Positions 1 to 5,557 of a stretch of DNA of 18,970 nucleotides are shown piece by piece (within the stretch, counting starts at the first letter, position 1; each line of letters starts with the position of its first letter). This DNA is from Cellvibrionaceae bacterium (GTDB lineage Bacteria > Pseudomonadota > Gammaproteobacteria > Pseudomonadales > Cellvibrionaceae): NCBI GenBank assembly GCA_030597965.1, contig JAUVQU010000019.1:1-18970 (forward strand), read 5' to 3'. Under the pieces are notes generated by a model that searched no databases, was not told the origin of the DNA, and saw nothing but the letters and a program-made list of their open reading frames with translations. The position numbers and the translations under genes were made by a program.

Positions 1-142
1 AGCGAACCGCATTTTGTAAGTACGCTGGCTGATAGATCTGATGCATATGATCGGCTGAAACCGCCGGTGTAATAGTGAATGCGAACACTGTTGTGGCAAG
101 AGATAATGCACTCAGTGATTTTGAAGTTTTAATGAATAGCAT
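1..142 (-). CDS. Secreted protein, N-terminal fragment (gene runs off the left edge)
   Basis: Only the first 47 codons are in the window. They start at the ATG read leftwards from 142, preceded by a good ribosome site (GGGAGAAACATC just before the ATG). The product begins MLFIKTSKSLSALSLATT and continues through a hydrophobic stretch to a typical signal peptidase I site (PAVSA, then DHMHQ), so the protein is very likely exported. The mature part visible is too short to assign a family. The gene is divergent from the LysR regulator at 233, so it is a natural candidate for the regulator's target; this is inferred from arrangement only. Confidence 0.7.
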   Translation of the reverse strand, partial: MLFIKTSKSLSALSLATTVFAFTITPAVSADHMHQIYQPAYLQNAVR

Positions 143-174
143 GATGTTTCTCCCGTTGCTCAACTTTTAAAAAC

Positions 175-203
175 AGTCTAGATGAGCTATAAATGCATAA
201 CAA
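175..203 (-). promoter_or_regulatory. Candidate promoter of the leftward secreted-protein gene
   Basis: Reading the minus strand, TTGTTA (203-198) and TAGACT (180-175) are separated by exactly 17 bases. Each matches four of six consensus positions. A start near 168 would give a short leader with the ribosome site before 142. The -35 box abuts the dyad at 204-222, as expected for a LysR-activated promoter. Confidence 0.35.
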
Positions 204-222
204 TTAACTAATTGAGAGTTAA
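204..222. promoter_or_regulatory. Dyad TTAACT-N7-AGTTAA, candidate LysR operator
   Basis: A perfect 6+6 inverted repeat with a 7-base spacer lies between the divergent secreted-protein and lysR genes. It sits just upstream of the leftward -35 box and just before the lysR start. LysR-type regulators bind interrupted dyads containing T-N11-A in this position, so it is a reasonable operator, but no second copy was found to support it. Confidence 0.35.
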
Positions 223-232
223 GTATTCAAAA

Positions 233-1159
233 ATGAATAGCAAGGTGGATGTAAGTGACTGGGCGGATCTTCGAGTTTTTCTGGCGATCAATGACTGTCA
301 GAATCTGTTGGCGGCATCAGATCAATTAGGTATGTCGCAGCCAACGGTTGGGCGGCGACTGACGGCTTTTGAGAAACGCTTAGGGGTGAACCTGTTTGCG
401 AGAACAGGGCGGCGTATGCAATTAACCGACGCGGGAAATGCCATCTTAGAAAGTGCGCGCAAGATGGAGCGCGAGATGAACGCGATTATGCGTACTGTGG
501 AAGGGCAAGCTGAGGGCCTCTGCGGCGAAGTAACGATCAGCGCGACAGAGGGAACAGGCTCGCAGTGGCTCATACCTGTGTTGGCTTCACTGCGTGAAAA
601 ATACCCTGATATATCGATTCAGCTTAATATCGACTTCAGAGCGGCAGACTTGTTGGGGCGTGAGGCGGACATTGCGCTGCGGATGGGGCGCCCGACACAA
701 ATGGACCTGATCGCACGCAAGCTGACCGATATTGATTTTGGTATTTATGCATCCCGTGAATACATTAATAAAGTAGGGGCTGTGACGGAGCTAAAAGACC
801 TGGAAAAGCTGAGCTGGATTCGTGGTCTATTTGGTTCTACGGGGCAAAACCTATTGTTGGAGTTTATGAGTGCCAAGAATCTAGACTGCCAGGTAGGGAT
901 GAACACCAATAGCCCAGCAGCACAATTGGCCGCTGTGGGCGAGGGAATTGGGGCGGCTATAGTGTCACATCGATGGGCTGCAACAGTGCCCAATATAGTG
1001 AACCTGTTACCGGATATTTTGCCTTACTCTGTCGAATTATGGCTCGTATGCCATGAGGATTTACGCCACAGTGCTCGTATTAAAGCGGTGGCTGATCATA
1101 TTGCCGAGGCTGCAACAGATGATAAAGGACTATTTTCAATAAAATCAAAGGGTTATTAA
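233..1159 (+). CDS. LysR-family transcriptional regulator
   Basis: The product has about 308 residues, the usual LysR length. Its N-terminus carries the winged helix-turn-helix: a D-LRVFLAI opening, then LAASDQLGMSQPTVGRRL as the recognition region, and RTGRRMQLTDAG in the wing. The rest is a LysR substrate-binding domain (VTISATEGTGSQWLIP, then DIALRMGRP; the end has the common LWLVCHEDLRHSARI motif). The effector cannot be told from sequence. I chose the ATG at 233 because it puts the usual dozen residues before the helix-turn-helix; an in-frame TTG at 212 is possible but has no better ribosome site. The gene is divergent from the secreted-protein gene at 1-142 and shares a dyad-bearing intergenic region with it. 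A strong terminator overlaps its stop codon. Confidence 0.93.
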   Translation: MNSKVDVSDWADLRVFLAINDCQNLLAASDQLGMSQPTVGRRLTAFEKRLGVNLFARTGRRMQLTDAGNAILESARKMEREMNAIMRTVEGQAEGLCGEVTISATEGTGSQWLIPVLASLREKYPDISIQLNIDFRAADLLGREADIALRMGRPTQMDLIARKLTDIDFGIYASREYINKVGAVTELKDLEKLSWIRGLFGSTGQNLLLEFMSAKNLDCQVGMNTNSPAAQLAAVGEGIGAAIVSHRWAATVPNIVNLLPDILPYSVELWLVCHEDLRHSARIKAVADHIAEAATDDKGLFSIKSKGY

Positions 1160-1190
1160 GTGTTCATAACCTTTTGATTTTATTTTTTTG
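1141..1190 (+). terminator. Rho-independent terminator of the LysR gene
   Basis: A 16-base stem (1141-1156 with 1166-1181) has a single G-U wobble and a 9-base loop, and is followed by ATTTTTTT. The left arm is the last coding sequence of the regulator and the stop codon is in the loop, so coding and termination signals overlap. The A-rich start of the left arm could let it act in both directions. Confidence 0.85.
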
Positions 1191-1308
1191 AACATAAGGG
1201 CGACTATATTAAATAGGCCGAGCCTTTTTGGTCGAGTTTTGAGAGCAGAAATAAATAGATTTAAATTTTCTACGGTTTATTTGGCAGGTGAATGAATATT
1301 AACTGCAT

Positions 1309-1314
1309 TATACT
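1309..1314 (+). promoter_or_regulatory. Possible -10 box (TATACT) before the membrane/coiled-coil gene
   Basis: TATACT lies 60 bases before the GTG start at 1374. No convincing -35 box is visible at 16-18 bases upstream, so this is only suggestive. The rest of the 1191-1373 gap shows nothing I can name. Confidence 0.25.
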
Positions 1315-1373
1315 GTTCTAAGTGGTTGTAACGTCTTTCTGCCCAGCGGGCGCTATTGGATATGGAGAAAACA

Positions 1374-1751
1374 GTGAGAAATACATTTGAACGGGTTTTA
1401 TTGGCTGTTACCTTGGCGTTGGTTGTTGTGCTGGCTGTTCAGTACCAGCACGATAAGGAGCAACTAAGCATACATACTCAAAAAATAGTTAAGTTGACCG
1501 AGAAAATGGATCGGTTAAATGAGGACGTTTCGAGTCTGAACGATAAGGTGGTTAAGTTAAGCAATAATACGATTAACGGTATTGTTCGAGAGGCGAATAA
1601 TGCTCTCTTGCAAGGTTGGGAATCACTACTCAACACTGTTGAATCTGAGTTGGAGCGAACAAAGGAAGACATTCAAGATGCAAGACAAGAATCTCAACCG
1701 GAAACCCCAATAAACAAAGAGCAATCAGAACAACCAGCTGTCCAGCCGTAA
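1374..1751 (+). CDS. Small membrane-anchored coiled-coil protein of unknown function
   Basis: I do not recognise this family. The 125-residue product has one N-terminal hydrophobic segment (residues about 7-23, LLAVTLALVVVLAV), then a charged heptad-like region (about 27-65, with repeated LTEK, RLNEDV, LNDKVV leucine spacing) that looks like a coiled coil, and an acidic, Q/E/P-rich tail. It is probably a type II inner-membrane protein with a periplasmic coiled coil. An upstream ATG at 1362 is in frame, but the bases of that codon run into GGAG, followed by six bases and GTG. That ideal ribosome site points to GTG 1374 as the true start. The gene stands alone between the LysR terminator and the convergent acyltransferase. 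Confidence 0.65.
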   Translation: MRNTFERVLLAVTLALVVVLAVQYQHDKEQLSIHTQKIVKLTEKMDRLNEDVSSLNDKVVKLSNNTINGIVREANNALLQGWESLLNTVESELERTKEDIQDARQESQPETPINKEQSEQPAVQP

Positions 1752-1778
1752 ACGAGGGAAGATAGATTATAAAGGCAT

Positions 1779-2387
1779 TTAAATTCTAGAATTGTCATTC
1801 AATGGCTGGGCAGGGTTTCCTCCGACGGTTACGCCAGCAGGTACATCCTTCGTTACCACGCTGCCCATGCCAATCACGGCTTTATCGCCAATGGTTACAC
1901 CATCGGCAATACAGACATTGGCTCCAATCCACACGTCCTGGCCAATAGAAATACCTTTTGAGGTTACCGGTTGCTCTCGAATGAGTTGATCAGCAGCCAC
2001 ACCGTGATTGAATGCAAAAATCTTACAGCCTGTCGCTATGCGCGTATTGTCGCCAATGCTGATTCCCTGGTTGCCCCCGTCCATCGAGACCCCATGATTA
2101 ATGCTGACGTTTGCGCCAATAGTTAAAGGCCCATGCAGGAAGCAGTCAGCGGCAATTTGCGCTTCATCGCCTACGATGATGTCGCGTCCACGCTCGGCAA
2201 ACAAATTGGCTTCCGGTGCAATAAAGCAGTCTTCACCAAATTCAATGGTTTCTAGAAAACCTAAGGATTGCTGTATTTCCTGCTGCCAGCGGCTGGCCCA
2301 CACTTTGCCTTTGAAATTGAGATTACGATAAAGCCAAGGCATATAACTGAGGCGTTTTTTATGTTGTTCGCGGTAAGCATCGCTCAT
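1779..2387 (-). CDS. Hexapeptide-repeat acyltransferase (maltose/galactoside acetyltransferase-like)
   Basis: The 202-residue product has left-handed beta-helix repeats from about residue 50 to the end ([LIV]G-x4 units such as ISIGDNTRI, ISIGQDVWIGANVCI, VTIGDKAVIGMGSVV, ending VPAGVTVGGNPA). The family transfers acetyl or other acyl groups from CoA to sugars or other hydroxyl acceptors, acting as a trimer. The likely catalytic histidine is in FAFNHGV. The N-terminal region (SDAYREQHKKRLSYMPWLYRNLNF) is unlike the classic maltose acetyltransferase cap, so the substrate is open. AGGAAATTTC precedes the ATG and supports this start. It converges with the coiled-coil gene and is downstream of the RNA candidate on the same strand. 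Confidence 0.85.
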   Translation of the reverse strand: MSDAYREQHKKRLSYMPWLYRNLNFKGKVWASRWQQEIQQSLGFLETIEFGEDCFIAPEANLFAERGRDIIVGDEAQIAADCFLHGPLTIGANVSINHGVSMDGGNQGISIGDNTRIATGCKIFAFNHGVAADQLIREQPVTSKGISIGQDVWIGANVCIADGVTIGDKAVIGMGSVVTKDVPAGVTVGGNPAQPLNDNSRI

Positions 2388-2508
2388 GAAATTTCCTGCT
2401 GTTTAATCAATACGTAATGAAGAGTTCTCAAGCTGGATAAGAGTGTACGTGGAGTTGCCCCTCGGATGAAGGGTGATAAAATAAAGATGTAAAGAAATAA
2501 CAAATATG

Positions 2509-2548
2509 AAAAAGCCGCGCGACTTTTTATCTAAAGCAGGAGCGGCTT
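2509..2548 (-). terminator. Terminator-like stem ending the RNA candidate
   Basis: On the minus strand AAGCCGC (2548-2542) pairs perfectly with GCGGCTT (2518-2512), and the stem runs into five Us (2513-2509). The 23-base loop is long for a terminator but contains a small inner hairpin (CTTT with AAAG), which would shorten it. Confidence 0.5.
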
Positions 2549-2820
2549 GTGAGGGAGTTTAAGCGATGTCCGCAGTGCAGGCCCAGTGCTCAGACTTATT
2601 GTTGATTACTACCTTATAAGTCGTGAGCTTCGCATAGGCTGACCCTTTTGCGGGCTGAACCCATACAACCAACAGACCACAGATTGGGCGTTCTGTCGGC
2701 CGATCCCCTATGTATAAGATCGCCGTACCCTTAGTGTGGCAGAGAACCTCATAGGCTCTCTAATGCTGCCTTTTAGGTGCTGAGGATTTCGATTAAATTC
2801 CCCACGCTGACGGACACCTG
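2509..2820 (-). ncRNA. Candidate structured non-coding RNA of about 310 nt, unknown family
   Basis: No protein frame of useful size covers this gap, but the minus strand folds into a closed multi-hairpin structure. A closing helix pairs 2818-2811 with 2572-2565 (GGTGTCCG with CGGACATC). Inside are hairpins 2803-2795/2789-2782, 2761-2754/2748-2741, 2724-2718/2705-2698, 2696-2692/2676-2672 and a 12-pair helix 2628-2616/2599-2588 with one bulge. A terminator-like stem follows at 2548-2512. In three helices one pair is G-U on the minus strand but A-C on the plus strand, which indicates the minus strand as the RNA. A TATACT box at 2831-2826 would start the transcript at the closing helix. I see none of the signature motifs of 6S, tmRNA, RNase P or SRP RNA. 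Base pairing was found by eye, with no covariance test. Confidence 0.55.
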
Positions 2821-2825
2821 AATTA

Positions 2826-2831
2826 AGTATA
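2826..2831 (-). promoter_or_regulatory. -10 box TATACT for the RNA candidate
   Basis: TATACT on the minus strand is a five-of-six match. A start seven bases downstream falls at 2819-2820, exactly at the 5' side of the closing helix. The -35 region is poor (AAGACT at 16 bases, three of six). Confidence 0.35.
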
Positions 2832-2883
2832 CACACTCTATAGGGTAAGTCTTTTACGATGAGAGACCGTTTTGTTCTAAGTT

Positions 2884-2919
2884 AAAACGGCTTTATGCTC
2901 GCCGGCTGAAAACTTCAGC
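2884..2919 (-). terminator. Probable terminator after the small protein gene at 2965-3228
   Basis: On the minus strand there are two short stems in a row: GCTGAA-GTT-TTCAGC (2919-2905), then CGGC-N9-GCCG (2904-2888) followed directly by TTTT. The second stem is only four pairs, so strength is doubtful. An alternative hairpin (AAAACGG with CCGTTTT, 2867-2890) overlaps it. It separates the small gene from the RNA candidate's promoter. Confidence 0.4.
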
Positions 2920-2964
2920 GTGATCAAATGCTTAATAAAAAAAATGCATTTAAGGGCGTCTCTA

Positions 2965-3228
2965 TTAATTACCCCATGAAGGTTCATCGATAATAATGGT
3001 GCCATCTAAACAGGTGATTTTTACATCATCTAATCGGGGCAGATCTGGTTGATGAAGACGGCTTCTAAGTTCATCTTGATCCAAGGCAATGGTGCCAATG
3101 TGCAGCACTCTTACCTCAACGCCTGTGCAGCCTTTGTGTGATAATAAATCCAGCAGTTGTAGACTGTTTACCAAGTAACGACCGGCAGGGAATAATTCCA
3201 GGGTTTCAACGAACTCACCGTATTGCAT
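2965..3228 (-). CDS. Small protein of unknown function (about 87 residues)
   Basis: I do not recognise this protein. From the ATG at 3228 it reads MQYGEFVETLELFPAGRYLV and continues with a leucine-rich segment (LVNSLQLLDLLSHKGC) and an acidic, soluble C-terminus ending EPSWGN; there is no signal peptide or membrane segment. The reading frame opens farther upstream (TTG at 3303, ATG at 3240), but GGAGAG sits six bases before ATG 3228, a near-ideal ribosome site, so I take that start. Only the reading frame and ribosome site support it as a gene. It is divergent from the pseudouridine synthase at 3350. Confidence 0.55.
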   Translation of the reverse strand: MQYGEFVETLELFPAGRYLVNSLQLLDLLSHKGCTGVEVRVLHIGTIALDQDELRSRLHQPDLPRLDDVKITCLDGTIIIDEPSWGN

Positions 3229-3349
3229 ACTACTCTCCATTAAAATGACTTTACTATTTTTAGCATAAAACTCTATGGATGCGGAGTTATTGATCCATTT
3301 CAAGTAAGCTTTAAGCTTCTTTAAATGTATAGAGATTTTTGCACGAAAA

Positions 3350-4072
3350 ATGGTTTCGTTTAGTGCAAAGCTCTGTGTAACAAGTGGTAGACAATTGTTT
3401 CAGCTCATCGAACATAATGACGACTATGTTGTGGTTAATAAAGCCCCGGGCATTAGCGTGCAGGCCGATGGTGAAAAACCTGGTTTGTTGCAAGTGGCCG
3501 CCAAAGCCTTAGGGTTTGAGAAGCTTTATCCTGTGCATCGATTAGATAAGATGACCTCAGGGGTGGTGATTATGGCGGTTACCCCGTCCGCCAACAGTCA
3601 GCTTTCAGCACTCTTCCGCAATCGAGCCATGGAAAAATATTACCTCGCCCTTAGCGACGCTAAGCCACGCAAGAAGCAGGGTGCTGTGATTGGCGACATG
3701 AGTAAAGCCCGCCGTGGAGCATGGAAATTGCTAAGCAGTCGTGAGAATCCCGCCGTCACACAGTTCTTCTGTACAAGTCTGGCCCCCAAAGTGCGCTTCT
3801 TTATCATCAAACCACACACAGGGAAAACACATCAGATACGAGTGGCCTTGCGATCATTAGGCGCGCCTATTATTGGTGACCCGCTTTATCACATCGCCGA
3901 CCAGGCTGATCGAGGTTATCTGCATGCCTACTGTTTGCGCTTTGAGTGGCAGGGGACACTGAAAAGCTACCAGTGTTTACCGGCTTCAGGAGAGTTATTT
4001 TCAAATACGGCTTTTACGGAAGTGATGAAGGATTATAGAGAACCTTGGGCGTTACCCTGGCCCAAGCTTTAA
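3350..4072 (+). CDS. RluA-family pseudouridine synthase
   Basis: The enzyme isomerises uridine to pseudouridine in an RNA. The 240-residue protein has the RluA catalytic domain and no N-terminal S4 domain. VVVNKAPGISVQAD (about 28-40) is followed by the catalytic motif VHRLDKMTSG, with Asp66 as the nucleophile. Later come KYYLAL, the HTGKTHQIRVAL block and IIGDPLYH, all in the expected order. It resembles a stand-alone Rlu subfamily (TIGR01621-like) whose target RNA I cannot name. The ATG at 3350 has a weak ribosome site, and the conserved part begins near FQLIEHNDDY, so a start at TTG 3395 is also possible. It is convergent with ppnP; a 9-pair hairpin lies between them. Confidence 0.9.
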   Translation: MVSFSAKLCVTSGRQLFQLIEHNDDYVVVNKAPGISVQADGEKPGLLQVAAKALGFEKLYPVHRLDKMTSGVVIMAVTPSANSQLSALFRNRAMEKYYLALSDAKPRKKQGAVIGDMSKARRGAWKLLSSRENPAVTQFFCTSLAPKVRFFIIKPHTGKTHQIRVALRSLGAPIIGDPLYHIADQADRGYLHAYCLRFEWQGTLKSYQCLPASGELFSNTAFTEVMKDYREPWALPWPKL

Positions 4073-4100
4073 GGGGTATGCGTGAAGAGGGGGACGATAA

Positions 4101-4123
4101 TGCCAGCACAGAAGGTGCTGGCA
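4101..4123. terminator. Perfect hairpin between convergent genes
   Basis: TGCCAGCAC (4101-4109) and GTGCTGGCA (4115-4123) form a perfect 9-pair stem with a 5-base loop between the ends of the pseudouridine synthase and ppnP. Neither side has a run of Ts, so it may be a weak or factor-dependent transcription end, or a 3' stabilising stem for both messages. Confidence 0.4.
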
Positions 4124-4149
4124 AAAGATGAATCCATTCGTATAAAGCC

Positions 4150-4431
4150 TTATTCGTATAAGCAAAGGTAAGATGATTCCACTTCGGCCTTAACTTTGAA
4201 AGACAAGTTGGCTTCGACGATAAAAGTTTCACCTTGTTTGAAGGTAACCCAGTCATCAGCATCTGGCAATTTAACCGTTAGTACACCGCTGGTAACGGTC
4301 ATGTATTCACGCTGGCTGGTGCCAAATTCGTATTCACCGGCACGCATGACGCCAATGGTGGCAGGCAGAGTTTCAGTTTGGAAGGCAATAGACTTAACCT
4401 TGCCGTCAAAGTATTCATTGGTTTTGAACAT
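4150..4431 (-). CDS. ppnP: Pyrimidine/purine nucleoside phosphorylase PpnP (YaiE family)
   Basis: PpnP is a small cupin enzyme that splits several nucleosides with phosphate, giving the free base and ribose-1-phosphate. The 93-residue product matches the E. coli YaiE pattern throughout: NEYFDGKVKSIAF near the start, GVMRAGEYEFGTSQREYMTV, then the cupin core SGVLTVKLPDADDW, and the SSYLCLYE end. Its length equals the family's 94 residues when translation begins at ATG 4431. An in-frame GTG at 4446 would add five residues and has no family support. It is cytoplasmic and monocistronic, divergent from the spermidine-synthase-like gene. Confidence 0.93.
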   Translation of the reverse strand: MFKTNEYFDGKVKSIAFQTETLPATIGVMRAGEYEFGTSQREYMTVTSGVLTVKLPDADDWVTFKQGETFIVEANLSFKVKAEVESSYLCLYE

Positions 4432-4490
4432 TAGAAGGGATCTCACTTATCCAGTCATTACGACCGGGTTGCTTCTGAAATTGAGCGGCG

Positions 4491-4496
4491 ATTATA
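4491..4496 (-). promoter_or_regulatory. -10 box (TATAAT) for ppnP
   Basis: The minus strand has a perfect TATAAT about 60 bases upstream of the ppnP start, in the divergent intergenic region. The -35 position is poor, so the call rests on the -10 box and its place. Confidence 0.4.
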
Positions 4497-4542
4497 CGCA
4501 AGCAATCCGGTTTAGGCTATTTACCTGAAACAGAGCAAAACA

Positions 4543-5307
4543 ATGGCAGTTATTTGGCAGAAACGAAACAAGAGTGAAGGAGCAGAAACGCTCTATGAGG
4601 TGAGGTCGGCGGGGCGTACTCGTCGCTTGTACACCAATGGAGTTTTTCACAGCCAGTACAATCCTGCCTCGCCTGTGTCTGGGTCAGTATGGGATCTACT
4701 GCTGTTACCAGCATTTTTCCAATCATTGGATACAGTAAAGCGGGTGTTGGTTTTGGGGGTTGGCGGTGGTGCTGTCATTAAACAATTAGAGTACTTTTTG
4801 AAGCCTGAGGCTATCGTAGGCATTGAATTGAATCCCATTCATTTATCGGTGGCGAAGCGTTTTTTTGGGGTCAGATCAAAAAAGGTCGAGCTCATTCAAA
4901 CCGATGCAATCGCTTGGCTCAAAAACTACAAAGGCCCGAAGTTCGATCTTATTATTGATGATTTATTTGGTGATGTTGATGGTGAGCCAAGTAGGGCCAT
5001 AGAGGCTAATGAGGTCTGGTGCCGGTCGCTCATTACGCATTTAAATGATAACGGTGCTTTGGTTGTGAATTTTGATCAGTCAAAAGGGTTGCGGCAATGT
5101 GGGTTATTTCTTAACCCAAAGCTTGACCCGCTGTTAGTAAATGCGTGGGAATTTTCTACGCCACTGTACGCCAATGCTATAGGTTGCTTTACCCGACAAG
5201 CACTATCAAAACTGGAATTTAAGAAGCAACTGCAAACCCATAAGGCGTTGGATGAACGCCTTATGGGCTGTCGTTTAAATTATCGGCTAAAAGCTATTCG
5301 TTTATAG
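4543..5307 (+). CDS. Spermidine-synthase-like protein (aminopropyltransferase/methyltransferase fold)
   Basis: The 254-residue product has the Rossmann core of the polyamine-synthase family: VLVLGVGGGAVIKQL (about 68-82) is the nucleotide-binding loop, IVGIELNP has the acidic residue that binds the ribose, IQTDAIAWL is motif III, and FDLIIDDLFGD (134-144) is where the catalytic aspartate region should be. It lacks the N-terminal beta-sheet and the DxxDP signature of true spermidine synthases, so it may be a related SAM-dependent enzyme; the substrate is unknown. It is divergent from ppnP and apparently single. The ribosome site is weak (AGAG). Near the 3' end the coding sequence contains a perfect 13-pair inverted repeat (5237-5267). 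Confidence 0.78.
   Translation: MAVIWQKRNKSEGAETLYEVRSAGRTRRLYTNGVFHSQYNPASPVSGSVWDLLLLPAFFQSLDTVKRVLVLGVGGGAVIKQLEYFLKPEAIVGIELNPIHLSVAKRFFGVRSKKVELIQTDAIAWLKNYKGPKFDLIIDDLFGDVDGEPSRAIEANEVWCRSLITHLNDNGALVVNFDQSKGLRQCGLFLNPKLDPLLVNAWEFSTPLYANAIGCFTRQALSKLEFKKQLQTHKALDERLMGCRLNYRLKAIRL
5237..5267. repeat. Perfect 13-pair inverted repeat inside a coding region
   Basis: CCCATAAGGCGTT (5237-5249) and AACGCCTTATGGG (5255-5267) flank the loop GGATG, 40 bases before the stop codon of the spermidine-synthase-like gene. The coded peptide is THKALDERLMGC. No T-run follows, so it is not a standard terminator. Confidence 0.7.
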
Positions 5308-5351
5308 CTGTTCATTTATAATCTGGGAATACCAATAGGCTCAGGTAAATT

Positions 5352-5370
5352 GGGAATGCCTAAGCATCCC
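5352..5370. other. Short hairpin after the spermidine-synthase-like gene
   Basis: GGGAATGC and GCATCCC pair around a CTAA loop with one bulged A, 45 bases after the stop. There is no T-run. It may be an mRNA end structure. The remainder of 5308-5557 is AT-rich and presumably holds the promoter of the DUF3604 gene, but I see no clear pair of boxes. Confidence 0.3.
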
Positions 5371-5557
5371 GTTATAAGAAGAGTAAGGGCAATGATATGC
5401 TGCATATTGTATTTTTTTCATAGATTAATAGTTATAAATTGTTATCGGATTCATTAGGCGGCTTGGTTTATCCTATAGACAGCATGTTAACGGTGTCTGA
5501 CGCAATTAACATTTTAGAAAGTAAGTTATAACAATAAGAACGTAGATGGAGAGGAAT

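Noticed and set aside
2456..2485. Plus-strand promoter-like pair TTGCCC-N16-TAAAAT before the RNA candidate
   Set aside because: Good geometry, but the G-U asymmetry in the fold favours the minus strand and no gene follows on the plus strand.
2506..2562. Tiny plus-strand frame MKKPRDFLSKAGAACEGV
   Set aside because: No ribosome site, and it overlaps the terminator stem of the RNA candidate, whose palindrome explains the sequence.
2509..2820. Identity of the RNA candidate as 6S, tmRNA, RNase P, SRP RNA or a cobalamin riboswitch
   Set aside because: The conserved blocks of these RNAs (for example the GAGGAAAGTCC block of RNase P, the tag frame of tmRNA, the paired GAGC bubble of 6S) are absent on both strands.
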